NCBI RefSeq assembly: GCF_015206885.1
Contig: NZ_JADEXY010000020.1
Coordinates: 1 to 40,455, forward strand
DNA length: 40,455 nucleotides
Direction: 5' to 3'
Source of the DNA: Microcystis aeruginosa LEGE 91341
Lineage (GTDB): Bacteria > Cyanobacteriota > Cyanobacteriia > Cyanobacteriales > Microcystaceae
Made by a program: the position numbers and the translations under genes
Shown: positions 23,951-31,872 of the stretch, one piece after another
Position numbering within the stretch: the first letter of the stretch is position 1
Layout of the letters: the number at the start of each line of letters is the position of its first letter
Notes under the pieces: model-generated
The model's input: the letters and a program-made list of their open reading frames with translations, nothing else
Told to the model about the DNA's origin: nothing
The model's database searches: none

Positions 23951-26440
23951 ATGCTCGATCGCCATGCTACTCTAACTGTAGCGGAACCTCGCACACCTTA
24001 CCAATTAACCACAACTGGACAACCGTGGTTAGAGGTTTTGGTCGATCGCCCTTATCCTAGAGATAGTCAAGAGGATCAGCAAATATTAACCTATAGTATC
24101 CCCCAGGATTTAACAGTAGAAATCGGCGATATTTTAAGCGTTCCCTTTGGTTCTCAGGTAATAGGGGGAATTGCCCTTAGATTTATCGAAAATTTGCCCG
24201 CAGGACTAGAAGAAAATCAAATTCGTCCCGTGGAAGATGTGATTGCTAAGGGCTTTTTCCCCGATAATTATTGGCAGTTATTGACGAAAATCGCCCAATA
24301 CTACGCAACGGATTTAATCACCGTTGTTCGCGTCGCTTTACCTACGGGTTTACTGCGAAGTTCCCAACGTCGCATCAGATTAAAACCAGAAGCGATTCCC
24401 CCCGGTGCGGAAGTTTTTTGTACTCCCCTCTCCCGTCAGATTTTATCCCTGCTCAAAAATCAAAAAGAAGGCGATTATTCGGCGAAATACCTGCAAGAAA
24501 AAGTAAAAAATGCCAATTACGGTATCCGAGACTTAGTTAAGCGCGGTTGGGTAGAAAGTTATCTAGAAGCACCCAAAAGTACCAATATTAAACAAAAAAA
24601 AGCCATTACCCTGCTAATAACCGACTTTCCTCCGGATTTAACCGAAAATCAGCGTAAAATTGTCGAAATTCTCCGTCATCAGGGAGGAGAAATGTGGCTG
24701 CCAGAATTGGTAAAACTTGCGGGGACAAAACATTTTAAACCGCTCATTGACAAGGGTTATGTGGTGATTGAGGACCGGGAATTTCTGCGCTTATCCTCGG
24801 CGATTATGAGCAGGGATCAACCAAAAACACTCACTTCTAGTCAAAAACAGGCTTTAGAAGCCATTCAAACCCTAAAAGGTGGTGAAAGCACTCTCTTACA
24901 TGGAGTGACGGGATCGGGTAAAACAGAAGTCTATCTACAGGCGATCGCACCTGTCCTGGCAGCGGGTAAATCTGCCTTGGTTTTAGTCCCCGAAATTGGA
25001 TTAACACCGCAACTAACCGATCGCTTTGTGGCCCGTTTTGGCGATCGAGTCTATGTTTATCATAGCGCCCTCTCGGAAGGAGAAAGATACGATACCTGGC
25101 GACAGATGTTGACAGGAACCCCACAAGTTATTATCGGGACGAGATCGGCGATTTTTGCCCCTTTACCCCACCTAGGCATGATTATCCTCGATGAAGAACA
25201 CGATAGCAGCTTTAAACAAAGTCAATTACTCCCCACCTATCACGCGCGTACCGTGGCTAAATGGCGCTCTCAATTAAACCATTGTCCCGTAATTTTAGGC
25301 TCGGCAACGCCATCCCTAGAAACATGGCTAGAATCCCAAGCTAATCCCCGTCTTTACCTATCTTTGCCCGATCGCATCCAAAATCGCCCCTTACCGCAGG
25401 TGGAAATCGTCGATATGCGACGGGAATTGCAACGAGGCAATCGTTCCCTGTTTAGTCAATCCCTGCGTTCAGCGCTGGAAACCCTGCGCGACAAGGGAGA
25501 ACAGGCAATTTTATTCGTTAGTCGTCGGGGACATAGTACCTTTGTATCTTGCAGAAGTTGCGGTTATGTGCTGGAGTGTCCCCACTGTGATGTCTCTCTC
25601 TCCTATCACCACACCGAACCGGGAGCGCAAGAATTACTACGCTGTCACTACTGCAACTATGGTCGCATTCATCCGAAACAATGTCCTGAATGCGGTTCTC
25701 CCTATCTAAAATTTTTCGGTACTGGCACTCAGCGAGTCACCCAAGAATTAAGCAAAGAATTTCCTGATTTGCGCTGCTTGCGTTTTGATAGTGATACCAC
25801 CCGCAACAAAAATGCTCCCCGGGAACTATTAAAACTATTTACTGATGGTGAATTCGATGTTTTAGTGGGAACCCAAATGCTCACCAAAGGGTTAGATATT
25901 GATCGAGTTACTTTAGTAGGAGTAATGGCAGCCGATGGTTTACTTTATCACTCCGATTATCGCGCCTCCGAACGCGCTTTTCAAACCCTCACCCAAGTAG
26001 CAGGGAGAGCAGGAAGGGGAGAAACAGAAGGAAAGGTAATTATCCAAACCTATACCCCAGAACATCCCGTGATTAGAGCAGTACAAACCCACGATTATGA
26101 GGGTTTTGTCGAGACGGAATTAATGCAGAGAGAGGGTTTAAATTATCCTCCCTACGGCAGTTTAGTCTTAATTCGCTTTAGTGGTTTAGATGGGGAAGCA
26201 GTGCAGAAAAGTGCTGAAAATGTCGCGGAGGAATGTGTTAATAATTTCGGTTCCGATTGGGATATTTTGGGACCTGCACCCGCAACAATTATGCGAGTTG
26301 CTAACCGTTATCGCTGGCAAATTCTGTTAAAATTATCGGGAGAAAAGGCTGATATAGGTCGTCTTTTTCTTCCCCTAAAAAGCTTAGTTTTACCCAAGGT
26401 AAGTATGGCGATCGATGTGGATCCCTTAACGATAGAATAA
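23951..26440 (+). CDS. priA: Primosomal protein N' (replication restart helicase PriA)
   Basis: PriA recognises stalled or broken forks and reloads the replicative helicase. The 829-residue protein has an N-terminal DNA-binding domain (LEVLVDRPYPRDSQED, SVPFGSQVIGGIALRF). Walker A is LLHGVTGSGKTEVYLQAI and the DEAH-type motif is IILDEEHDSSFKQSQ. It has LGSATPSLETW, the zinc region with eight Cys (CRSCGYVLECPHC, CHYCNYGRIHPKQCPECGSP) and the C-terminal helicase motifs VGTQMLTKGLDIDRV and TQVAGRAGRGE. The length is typical for cyanobacteria. It starts at ATG 23951, without a Shine-Dalgarno sequence. It is monocistronic. Confidence 0.97.
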   Translation: MLDRHATLTVAEPRTPYQLTTTGQPWLEVLVDRPYPRDSQEDQQILTYSIPQDLTVEIGDILSVPFGSQVIGGIALRFIENLPAGLEENQIRPVEDVIAKGFFPDNYWQLLTKIAQYYATDLITVVRVALPTGLLRSSQRRIRLKPEAIPPGAEVFCTPLSRQILSLLKNQKEGDYSAKYLQEKVKNANYGIRDLVKRGWVESYLEAPKSTNIKQKKAITLLITDFPPDLTENQRKIVEILRHQGGEMWLPELVKLAGTKHFKPLIDKGYVVIEDREFLRLSSAIMSRDQPKTLTSSQKQALEAIQTLKGGESTLLHGVTGSGKTEVYLQAIAPVLAAGKSALVLVPEIGLTPQLTDRFVARFGDRVYVYHSALSEGERYDTWRQMLTGTPQVIIGTRSAIFAPLPHLGMIILDEEHDSSFKQSQLLPTYHARTVAKWRSQLNHCPVILGSATPSLETWLESQANPRLYLSLPDRIQNRPLPQVEIVDMRRELQRGNRSLFSQSLRSALETLRDKGEQAILFVSRRGHSTFVSCRSCGYVLECPHCDVSLSYHHTEPGAQELLRCHYCNYGRIHPKQCPECGSPYLKFFGTGTQRVTQELSKEFPDLRCLRFDSDTTRNKNAPRELLKLFTDGEFDVLVGTQMLTKGLDIDRVTLVGVMAADGLLYHSDYRASERAFQTLTQVAGRAGRGETEGKVIIQTYTPEHPVIRAVQTHDYEGFVETELMQREGLNYPPYGSLVLIRFSGLDGEAVQKSAENVAEECVNNFGSDWDILGPAPATIMRVANRYRWQILLKLSGEKADIGRLFLPLKSLVLPKVSMAIDVDPLTIE

Positions 26441-26448
26441 TCAAGGAT

Positions 26449-26493
26449 GGATAATGCGCTCGCAACGCGCTCGCTACGCGAGATCGCTATTGT
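26449..26493. repeat. GC-rich palindromic spacer
   Basis: CTCGC-TAC-GCGAG (26470-26482) is a perfect short hairpin within a run of CGC repeats (GCGCTCGCAACGCGCTCGC). It lies between the stops of the convergent priA and DUF4351 genes. It is a common kind of cyanobacterial intergenic palindrome and may act as a bidirectional stop for transcription. Confidence 0.5.
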
Positions 26494-27375
26494 TCACGGA
26501 TGCAACCAGTTGTCTAAATCCGTCAAAGTGTTAAAGTCTAATAAAGCGAGTCCTAAGTCTTCTAACCGCTCCACAGGAAGATTACGGATGATTTCTTCTA
26601 GATTCTGGGGTATTTCCCCGAAACGTCGCTGAAGTTGACGGATGACTAACTTTAATGCTTCCTGTTGTACACCCTCTTGAACCGCTTGTTCCCTATCCTG
26701 TTGGTAAAGTGGAGCTAAACGCATAATAAACTCCCTATCCTCCTGTGTTTTTTTCGATAACGCTTCTAGATTTCTACTCAAATTATACAATAAGTTTAAA
26801 GAAGCCGATTTTAGGGGATTATTCGGCGATAATCTTTCTAATTCGTCAATTGCTCTCTCTCTTGTTCCTCCTCTACCCAATAATCTTAACCATAATGTCT
26901 CTGGGATTGCGGGTAATTGATGAATGACGACAATAGCTGTACCGAAACCCTCCGGGAGAAAATAAACCCCTTCTCCCCAATTGGGTTGTAATTGAGCAGT
27001 AAACAGGGATAAAATGCGTTCACTAGCTGTAGGGGTGAGAATCCATAACTTAGGTATCTCCTCCTCTGATATTCTCTGTTTATTTCTCTTTGCTTCTCTC
27101 TGGAAGATTTCACGGATAGCAAAGCGCTTGGACAGACAATCATTGATACCATCAAGGGTAATCCCATTGCGATAGGGTTCCAATAAACAGGGATTTTGGC
27201 ATAATTTGCCTAATAATCCTAACTGAGAGGGAATTTCAGAGATATTAGGACTAAAATACACATCAATTTCTTTAATTTCTGAGGTGACTTCTTTGCTGAC
27301 AACTACTGTACCGTAGGGAGAAAGAAGGGTTTCTAAGAAGTCTTTGCTAAATTTATCCCAAATAAAGCGAGTCAC
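26494..27375 (-). CDS. DUF4351 C-terminal domain protein, downstream copy of a tandem duplication
   Basis: The 293-residue protein has an N-terminal domain (TRFIWDKFSKDFLETLLSPY, VTSEIKEIDVYFSPN, PKLWILTPTASERILSLF, WLRLLGRGGTRERAIDELER) that resembles the Rpn/PD-(D/E)XK-like families common in cyanobacteria. It ends in a DUF4351 helical domain (LVIRQLQRRFGEIPQNLEEI, then PVERLEDLGLALLDF). It begins at GTG 27375, because the duplication junction replaced ATG by GTG. That GTG overlaps the stop of the upstream copy as GTGA. It is almost identical to the upstream copy over about residues 1-232, with one Glu/Asp change, and diverges in the hinge (VQEGVQQEALKLVIRQ). Such proteins may be transposon-linked nucleases; no function is known here. 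Confidence 0.8.
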   Translation of the reverse strand: MTRFIWDKFSKDFLETLLSPYGTVVVSKEVTSEIKEIDVYFSPNISEIPSQLGLLGKLCQNPCLLEPYRNGITLDGINDCLSKRFAIREIFQREAKRNKQRISEEEIPKLWILTPTASERILSLFTAQLQPNWGEGVYFLPEGFGTAIVVIHQLPAIPETLWLRLLGRGGTRERAIDELERLSPNNPLKSASLNLLYNLSRNLEALSKKTQEDREFIMRLAPLYQQDREQAVQEGVQQEALKLVIRQLQRRFGEIPQNLEEIIRNLPVERLEDLGLALLDFNTLTDLDNWLHP

Positions 27376-28265
27376 GGATGCAACCAGTTGTCTAAATCCG
27401 TCAAAGTGTCAAAGTCTAATAAAGCGAGTCCTAAGTCTTCTAACCGCTCCACAGGAAGGTTACGGATGGTTTCTTCTAGATTTTGGGGTATTTCACCGAA
27501 ACGTCGTTGAAGTTGACGGAGGAGTAAATACGCTTCTCCCTGTTGTCTTCCTTGTTGAATACCTTGCTGAACCGCTTGTTCCCTATCCTGTTGGTAAAGT
27601 GGAGCTAAACGCATAATAAACTCCCTATCCTCCTGTGTTTTTTTCGATAACGCTTCTAGATTTCTACTCAAATTATACAATAAGTTTAAAGAAGCCGATT
27701 TTAGGGGATTATTCGGCGATAATCTTTCTAATTCGTCAATTGCTCTCTCTCTTGTTCCTCCTCTACCCAATAATCTTAACCATAATGTCTCTGGGATTGC
27801 GGGTAATTGATGAATGACGACAATAGCTGTACCGAAACCCTCCGGGAGAAAATAAACCCCTTCTCCCCAATTGGGTTGTAATTGAGCAGTAAACAGGGAT
27901 AAAATGCGTTCACTAGCTGTAGGGGTGAGAATCCATAACTTAGGTATCTCATCCTCTGATATTCTCTGTTTATTTCTCTTTGCTTCTCTCTGGAAGATTT
28001 CACGGATAGCAAAGCGCTTGGACAGACAATCATTGATACCATCAAGGGTAATCCCATTGCGATAGGGTTCCAATAAACAGGGATTTTGGCATAATTTGCC
28101 TAATAATCCTAACTGAGAGGGAATTTCAGAGATATTAGGACTAAAATACACATCAATTTCTTTAATTTCTGAGGTGACTTCTTTGCTGACAACTACTGTA
28201 CCGTAGGGAGAAAGAAGGGTTTCTAGGAAGTCTTTGCTAAATTTATCCCAAATAAAGCGAGTCAT
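27372..28265 (-). CDS. DUF4351 C-terminal domain protein, upstream copy of a tandem duplication
   Basis: This 297-residue copy starts at ATG 28265 and is the likely original reading. Its N-terminal 232 residues match the downstream copy almost exactly at both DNA and protein level. The hinge reads VQQGIQQGRQQGEAYLLLRQ, four residues longer than in the other copy, and shows the QQG repeats typical of DUF4351 proteins. The C-terminal domain then matches again with a few changes (ETIRN, LLDFDTLTDLDNWLHP). Its TGA overlaps the GTG of the next copy, which suggests one transcript and coupled translation. TTATCAG repeats lie just upstream of its start and may have replaced the original promoter. Confidence 0.8.
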   Translation of the reverse strand: MTRFIWDKFSKDFLETLLSPYGTVVVSKEVTSEIKEIDVYFSPNISEIPSQLGLLGKLCQNPCLLEPYRNGITLDGINDCLSKRFAIREIFQREAKRNKQRISEDEIPKLWILTPTASERILSLFTAQLQPNWGEGVYFLPEGFGTAIVVIHQLPAIPETLWLRLLGRGGTRERAIDELERLSPNNPLKSASLNLLYNLSRNLEALSKKTQEDREFIMRLAPLYQQDREQAVQQGIQQGRQQGEAYLLLRQLQRRFGEIPQNLEETIRNLPVERLEDLGLALLDFDTLTDLDNWLHP

Positions 28266-28566
28266 TTCAGTTATCAGTTACCAGTTATCAGTTATCAGTG
28301 ACTACCACCTAAACTCGGTAGCTTGAAAAAGGTTAATTGCCTCAGTTGCTGATTTTAGCCTCTAGATTAATCATCGAGAATTGAGCAAGCGATCGCATTT
28401 ATGATCTGATTCTAATTTATTGAGGGTCAGTAAGAATAGCGATAATTGACATTTCTTAAGGTTTTATCTCCCACTACTGATAATTAACATTAACATCGAC
28501 AAAAAAACTTTCTAAAATCTGCTTAGATAAAGATAAATATTGATATTTGCTGTTAAATTATTCAGC
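28266..28566. repeat. Gap with TTATCAG tandem repeats
   Basis: About four TTATCAGT/TTACCAGT units occupy 28268-28300, directly before the upstream DUF4351 copy. The remaining 260 bp is AT-rich with one GCGATCGC octamer. I see no gene and no clear promoter in it. Confidence 0.7.
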
Positions 28567-28980
28567 TTATCGCCCCAAAAGGGAAACAAAAGGGGGTATA
28601 GTAGATATGGCCGCTTTTAATTTGGCTGCTGCTGATCGCTCTGGTTGATTGAGTTTAGCCAGAATTTGGTTTAATGATTCTAGGATTTGTACAGAAGCAA
28701 GTTCAGGGGGTGGTTCTGTGGTAATTGCCGTCAATTCTGTGACAATTTCTGCTACCATTACCTCGGCATCAGGAAAGGAAGCTTCTTGACTCTCGCTGGC
28801 GACTAAATCCCATTTTTCCCGTTCAAAATCCCGAATTAGTCGGAGTAAATCTTCGATTTGCTGCTTGATCCTAACTTGTTCTTCCAGTGCAATTGTGACT
28901 AAAGTGTTTCGCTTTCCCGCTAATTGTTGTTTTAAGCGTTGAATATTTTTATCGAGATTTTGTAATTCGCCAGCAGACAT
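28567..28980 (-). CDS. Short coiled-coil protein, like an N-terminal effector-associated module
   Basis: The 137-residue product begins with a helical hairpin (LQNLDKNIQRLKQQLAGKRN, RIKQQIEDLLRLIRDFEREK), then an acidic Pro-containing linker and a second helical piece: SVQILESLNQILAKLNQPER and AAAKLKAAISTIPPFVSLLG. I recall similar helical hairpins and KLN.P...AAAKLK-type segments at the start of larger cyanobacterial multidomain effectors. Here the protein stops just after them, so it may be a stand-alone adaptor or the 5' end of a truncated gene. It starts at ATG 28980. No function is known. Confidence 0.6.
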   Translation of the reverse strand: MSAGELQNLDKNIQRLKQQLAGKRNTLVTIALEEQVRIKQQIEDLLRLIRDFEREKWDLVASESQEASFPDAEVMVAEIVTELTAITTEPPPELASVQILESLNQILAKLNQPERSAAAKLKAAISTIPPFVSLLGR

Positions 28981-29180
28981 AGAGAAATAAGGTTAAATTA
29001 CAGGGTTAATTCAATTATGATCTATCCATCTAAAAATGTCATTCCTTTGGCTGTCCCCCACTCCCCAACACCCAACCCCCTCACGGATCACAGAAAAAGC
29101 CTAGCTCAATCTGGAAATTTTGATTATGATCATTAAGTAATTGACTTGTATTCGCGATATAGATTCAAAGGAGAGAAACG

Positions 29181-29468
29181 GTGTCCACAGAAGTCATCGA
29201 AAAGCGTTCCACAGCGACAATCCGTAAACCAGCACCGCGTTATCGCGTTTTACTCCACAATGACGACTTTAACTCGATGGAGTATGTGGTTCAGAGTTTA
29301 ATGCAAACGATCGCCGGTATGACGCAACCCCAAGCAGTTGATATCATGATGGAAGCGCACACGAATGGTACAGCCTTGGTGATTACCTGCATCCAAGAAC
29401 ACGCGGAATTTTACTGTGAAACCTTGAAAAATAAAGGTTTAACCAGCAGCATCGAACCGGATGAATAA
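29181..29468 (+). CDS. clpS: ATP-dependent Clp protease adaptor ClpS
   Basis: ClpS binds the N domain of ClpC/ClpA and delivers N-degron substrates to the Clp protease. The 95-residue product has an unstructured N terminus, then YRVLLHNDDFNSMEYVVQSL with the substrate-binding Asn-Asp-Asp, MTQPQAVDIMMEAHTNGTA with the pocket His, and CIQEHAEFYCETLKNKGL. Length is normal. It starts at GTG 29181 with AAAGGAGA about 6 nt upstream. Its stop overlaps the next gene by 8 nt, so the CPBP protease is co-translated. Both act in proteolysis, which may be why they are linked. Confidence 0.95.
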   Translation: MSTEVIEKRSTATIRKPAPRYRVLLHNDDFNSMEYVVQSLMQTIAGMTQPQAVDIMMEAHTNGTALVITCIQEHAEFYCETLKNKGLTSSIEPDE

Positions 29469-30291
29469 AAGATTGCGGGTAATTGCCACTTACCCAGTCC
29501 CCCTGCGACTGGGAATTTTTATTTTGCTCTTACTTTTTCTCTGGTTGCCGATCGCACTTCCCCTCTATCACTTTTTTGCCACTAATGCTAATCTGGTCTC
29601 AATTTTGACCCTTTCTGTTCTCTATCTGGAATTTTTGGGGTTATCCCATTGGTGGGGACGGACAATTTATAGCGATGAGGGATTAGCCGATTATGGTTTG
29701 ATTTGGCGAAGAAAAACGCTGATCGAGTTAATTAACGGGTTAGCGATCGGTCTATTTTTCACTTTCTCGCTTTTTCTGTCCCAAGCGTTCCTAGGTTGGT
29801 TAAATTTCTTACCCGCAAATCCCCCAATCAGCAAAATCATCCTGGAGGGGTTTTTAGTCGCTTTAGCGGTGGGTTTTGCCGAAGAATTGCTATTTCGGGG
29901 CTGGTTACTGCGAGAATTAGAAAAGGATTATCGTCCCGCTATCGCTCTAGTGATTAGTGCCTTAATTTTCGCTCTTACCCACTTTATTAAACCTTTAGCC
30001 GAAATTATCCGCACTTTTCCCCAATTTCCTGCCTTAGTCTTGCTAGGATTGATTCTCGGTTGGGCAAAACGCGCCCGTGGTGGTAATTTGGGTAAAAGTA
30101 TCGGTCTGCACGCGGGTTTAGTCTGGGCATACTATATATTAAATGTGGGTCAGTTAATTAAATACACTGGTACTGTTCCCAATTGGCTAACTGGAATCGA
30201 TAAAAATCCTTTAGCGGGAGTGATGGGTTTACTTTTCCTGACAATTCTCGCTATCTGGATCAGAAAAAAAGCAGTTTTGAGTGAACGATAG
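29461..30291 (+). CDS. CPBP family intramembrane glutamic protease
   Basis: The 276-residue protein has about seven to eight membrane helices. The CPBP/Abi motifs are present in order: EELLFRGWLLRELEK (the EExxxR motif), FALTHFI (the FxxxH motif) and SIGLHAGLVWAYY with a final His. Relatives process prenylated or membrane proteins; this one has no known substrate. ATG 29461 lies inside the end of clpS. The C-terminal segment (LTGIDKNPLAGVMG, then LFLTILAIW and RKKA) is duplicated as a fragment at 34520-34651, which shows that a second copy once existed nearby. Confidence 0.88.
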   Translation: MNKRLRVIATYPVPLRLGIFILLLLFLWLPIALPLYHFFATNANLVSILTLSVLYLEFLGLSHWWGRTIYSDEGLADYGLIWRRKTLIELINGLAIGLFFTFSLFLSQAFLGWLNFLPANPPISKIILEGFLVALAVGFAEELLFRGWLLRELEKDYRPAIALVISALIFALTHFIKPLAEIIRTFPQFPALVLLGLILGWAKRARGGNLGKSIGLHAGLVWAYYILNVGQLIKYTGTVPNWLTGIDKNPLAGVMGLLFLTILAIWIRKKAVLSER

Positions 30292-30327
30292 GGGATTAAA
30301 TCAATTACTATAAAGGGGAAATTGCCC

Positions 30328-30390
30328 ATGAGAGTTATAGCCGATGAATCGATTATTATCTTTTCTAGAATATCGCCCGCGTTTGCGTAA
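30328..30390 (+). CDS. Possible 20-codon leader ORF overlapping the amt start
   Basis: ATG 30328 follows AAAGGGGA at a good spacing (8-10 nt), while the amt ATG at 30344 lies about 26 nt from it. The frame reads MRVIADESIIIFSRISPAFA and stops at 30390, inside amt. It could be a leader peptide that couples or dampens amt translation, or the site could be fortuitous. No homologue is known to me. Confidence 0.25.
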   Translation: MRVIADESIIIFSRISPAFA

Positions 30391-31861
30391 TATCCTATCT
30401 TTTTGTTTCTCTCTTATCGTCATGCTGTTGATCGGTGTAGGCAAAGTCACAGCACAGGATTTAAATAATTCTACTCTGGATTTAGTTGCTAATATTTGGA
30501 TGTTAACAGCCGGCTCTTTAGTATTCTTTATGAATGCTGGTTTTGCCATGCTAGAAACGGGTTTTTGTCGTACTAATAACGCCACTAATGTCTTAGCTAA
30601 AAACCTAATTGTCTTCTGTGTTTCTGCCTTGGCTTATTGGATGTTTGGTTTCGGTTTAATGTTTGGCAATACATCAGCACTAGGAAATAGTTTCTCTGGT
30701 GGCACAGGATTTTTCTTGGAAATTCTGACCTCTAATAATGAATACAGTCAATTCCAAGAGGTGTGGAAAGGTCGTTCAATTGCCACTTTATTTTTCTTTC
30801 AATTAACCTTTGCAGGAACTGCGGCGACCATTGTATCGGGAGCAGTGGCAGAAAGGGTTAAATTTTGGGCATTTTTGCTATTTAGTTTCTTTTTAGTTGC
30901 TTTTTCTTATTCTCTTACCGGACATTGGATTTGGTCATCGGAAGGATGGTTATATAACTTATTTAAGTTTCGAGATTTTGCTGGTTCAACGGTGGTGCAT
31001 TCGGTGGGAGGAATGGCAGGATTAGTGGGTGCTTGGTTGCTAAAACCGAGAGATGGACGCTTTGGTTATAATCGCAAAACCGATCGTTATGAAGAAAAAG
31101 AAAGGGGAAATTTTGCTCCCCATCAGTTAGGATTTGCAACTCTTGGTTGTTTCATTCTTTGGTTAGGATGGTTTGGTTTTAATGGTGGTTCGGCGGTAAA
31201 TTTGAATGATGTCCCCATGACAATTACTACCACAATGATTGCCGCTGCCACGGGGGGATTTTTGGCATTAATTTTTAATCCTTTAATTGGCCGCAAAGTC
31301 AGTTTATCCATAATGATTAATGGCATTTTGGGGGGATTAGTGGGGATTACGGCATCATCAGGTTATGTTAATATCAAATCAGCTATTATCATCGGTGGCA
31401 TTAGTGGCATTATCGTCTTATTAGGGGAAGAATTTTTAGTTAAAACTAAAGTAATTGATGATCCAGTGGGAGCAATTTCAGTACATCTTTTTTGTGGTTT
31501 TTGGGGAACAATGGCGGTGGGTTTCTTTAGTACCAAAGATGCAGGAGAATTCGCCCTTGGATTAACACAGAATAGTCGCATATCTCAAGTCGCTTTTCAA
31601 TTTTTTGGATGGGTTATAGTCATGGCATTTACGTTTATTTTTAGTTTAATTCTCTGGCTAATAATTGGCAATCTCCTCTACTATATGCAAGTAATTGTTT
31701 TACGTCAAAAGAACCCACAGGTTAACTTCTCTCCTGTTATCAGGAGTCAATCCTTCAATGTTTCTGACCTATTCTCCTTATTTTGGTCACGGGGAAGGGA
31801 AGGAATCCGGGTATCATTATCCGATGAATTAACGGGTAGTGATGGAGTATTTAGTGATTGA
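30344..31861 (+). CDS. amt: Ammonium transporter (Amt family)
   Basis: Amt trimers conduct ammonium across the inner membrane. The 505-residue protein has a cleavable-looking signal (hydrophobic residues 18-33, cut near VTA-QD). The Amt core of 11 helices follows: GSLVFFMNAGFAMLETGFCR, FGFGLMFGN, SGAVAERVKFWAF, GSTVVHSVGGMAGLVGA with pore His219, and GAISVHLFCGFWGTMAVG with pore His381. The C-terminal tail is long and polar (FNVSDLFSLFWSRGREGIR). No glnB/glnK gene is adjacent and I see no clear NtcA box directly upstream. The start chosen is ATG 30344; the best Shine-Dalgarno lies further upstream and better fits a small leader frame. Part of its 3' end recurs at 34322-34361. Confidence 0.95.
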   Translation: MNRLLSFLEYRPRLRNILSFCFSLIVMLLIGVGKVTAQDLNNSTLDLVANIWMLTAGSLVFFMNAGFAMLETGFCRTNNATNVLAKNLIVFCVSALAYWMFGFGLMFGNTSALGNSFSGGTGFFLEILTSNNEYSQFQEVWKGRSIATLFFFQLTFAGTAATIVSGAVAERVKFWAFLLFSFFLVAFSYSLTGHWIWSSEGWLYNLFKFRDFAGSTVVHSVGGMAGLVGAWLLKPRDGRFGYNRKTDRYEEKERGNFAPHQLGFATLGCFILWLGWFGFNGGSAVNLNDVPMTITTTMIAAATGGFLALIFNPLIGRKVSLSIMINGILGGLVGITASSGYVNIKSAIIIGGISGIIVLLGEEFLVKTKVIDDPVGAISVHLFCGFWGTMAVGFFSTKDAGEFALGLTQNSRISQVAFQFFGWVIVMAFTFIFSLILWLIIGNLLYYMQVIVLRQKNPQVNFSPVIRSQSFNVSDLFSLFWSRGREGIRVSLSDELTGSDGVFSD

Positions 31862-31872
31862 AAAATTGATGT

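Noticed and set aside
23830-24060. GTG-started frame overlapping the priA start
   Set aside because: It overlaps priA in another frame by 110 bp and reads as low-complexity Pro/Ser/His sequence.
26745-28057. Paired open frames within the DUF4351 duplication: plus strand 26745-26927 and 27635-27817, and a second minus-strand frame at 26886-27167 and 27776-28057
   Set aside because: They appear twice only because the underlying gene is duplicated; they lie in other frames of a clear coding sequence and lack ribosome-binding sites.
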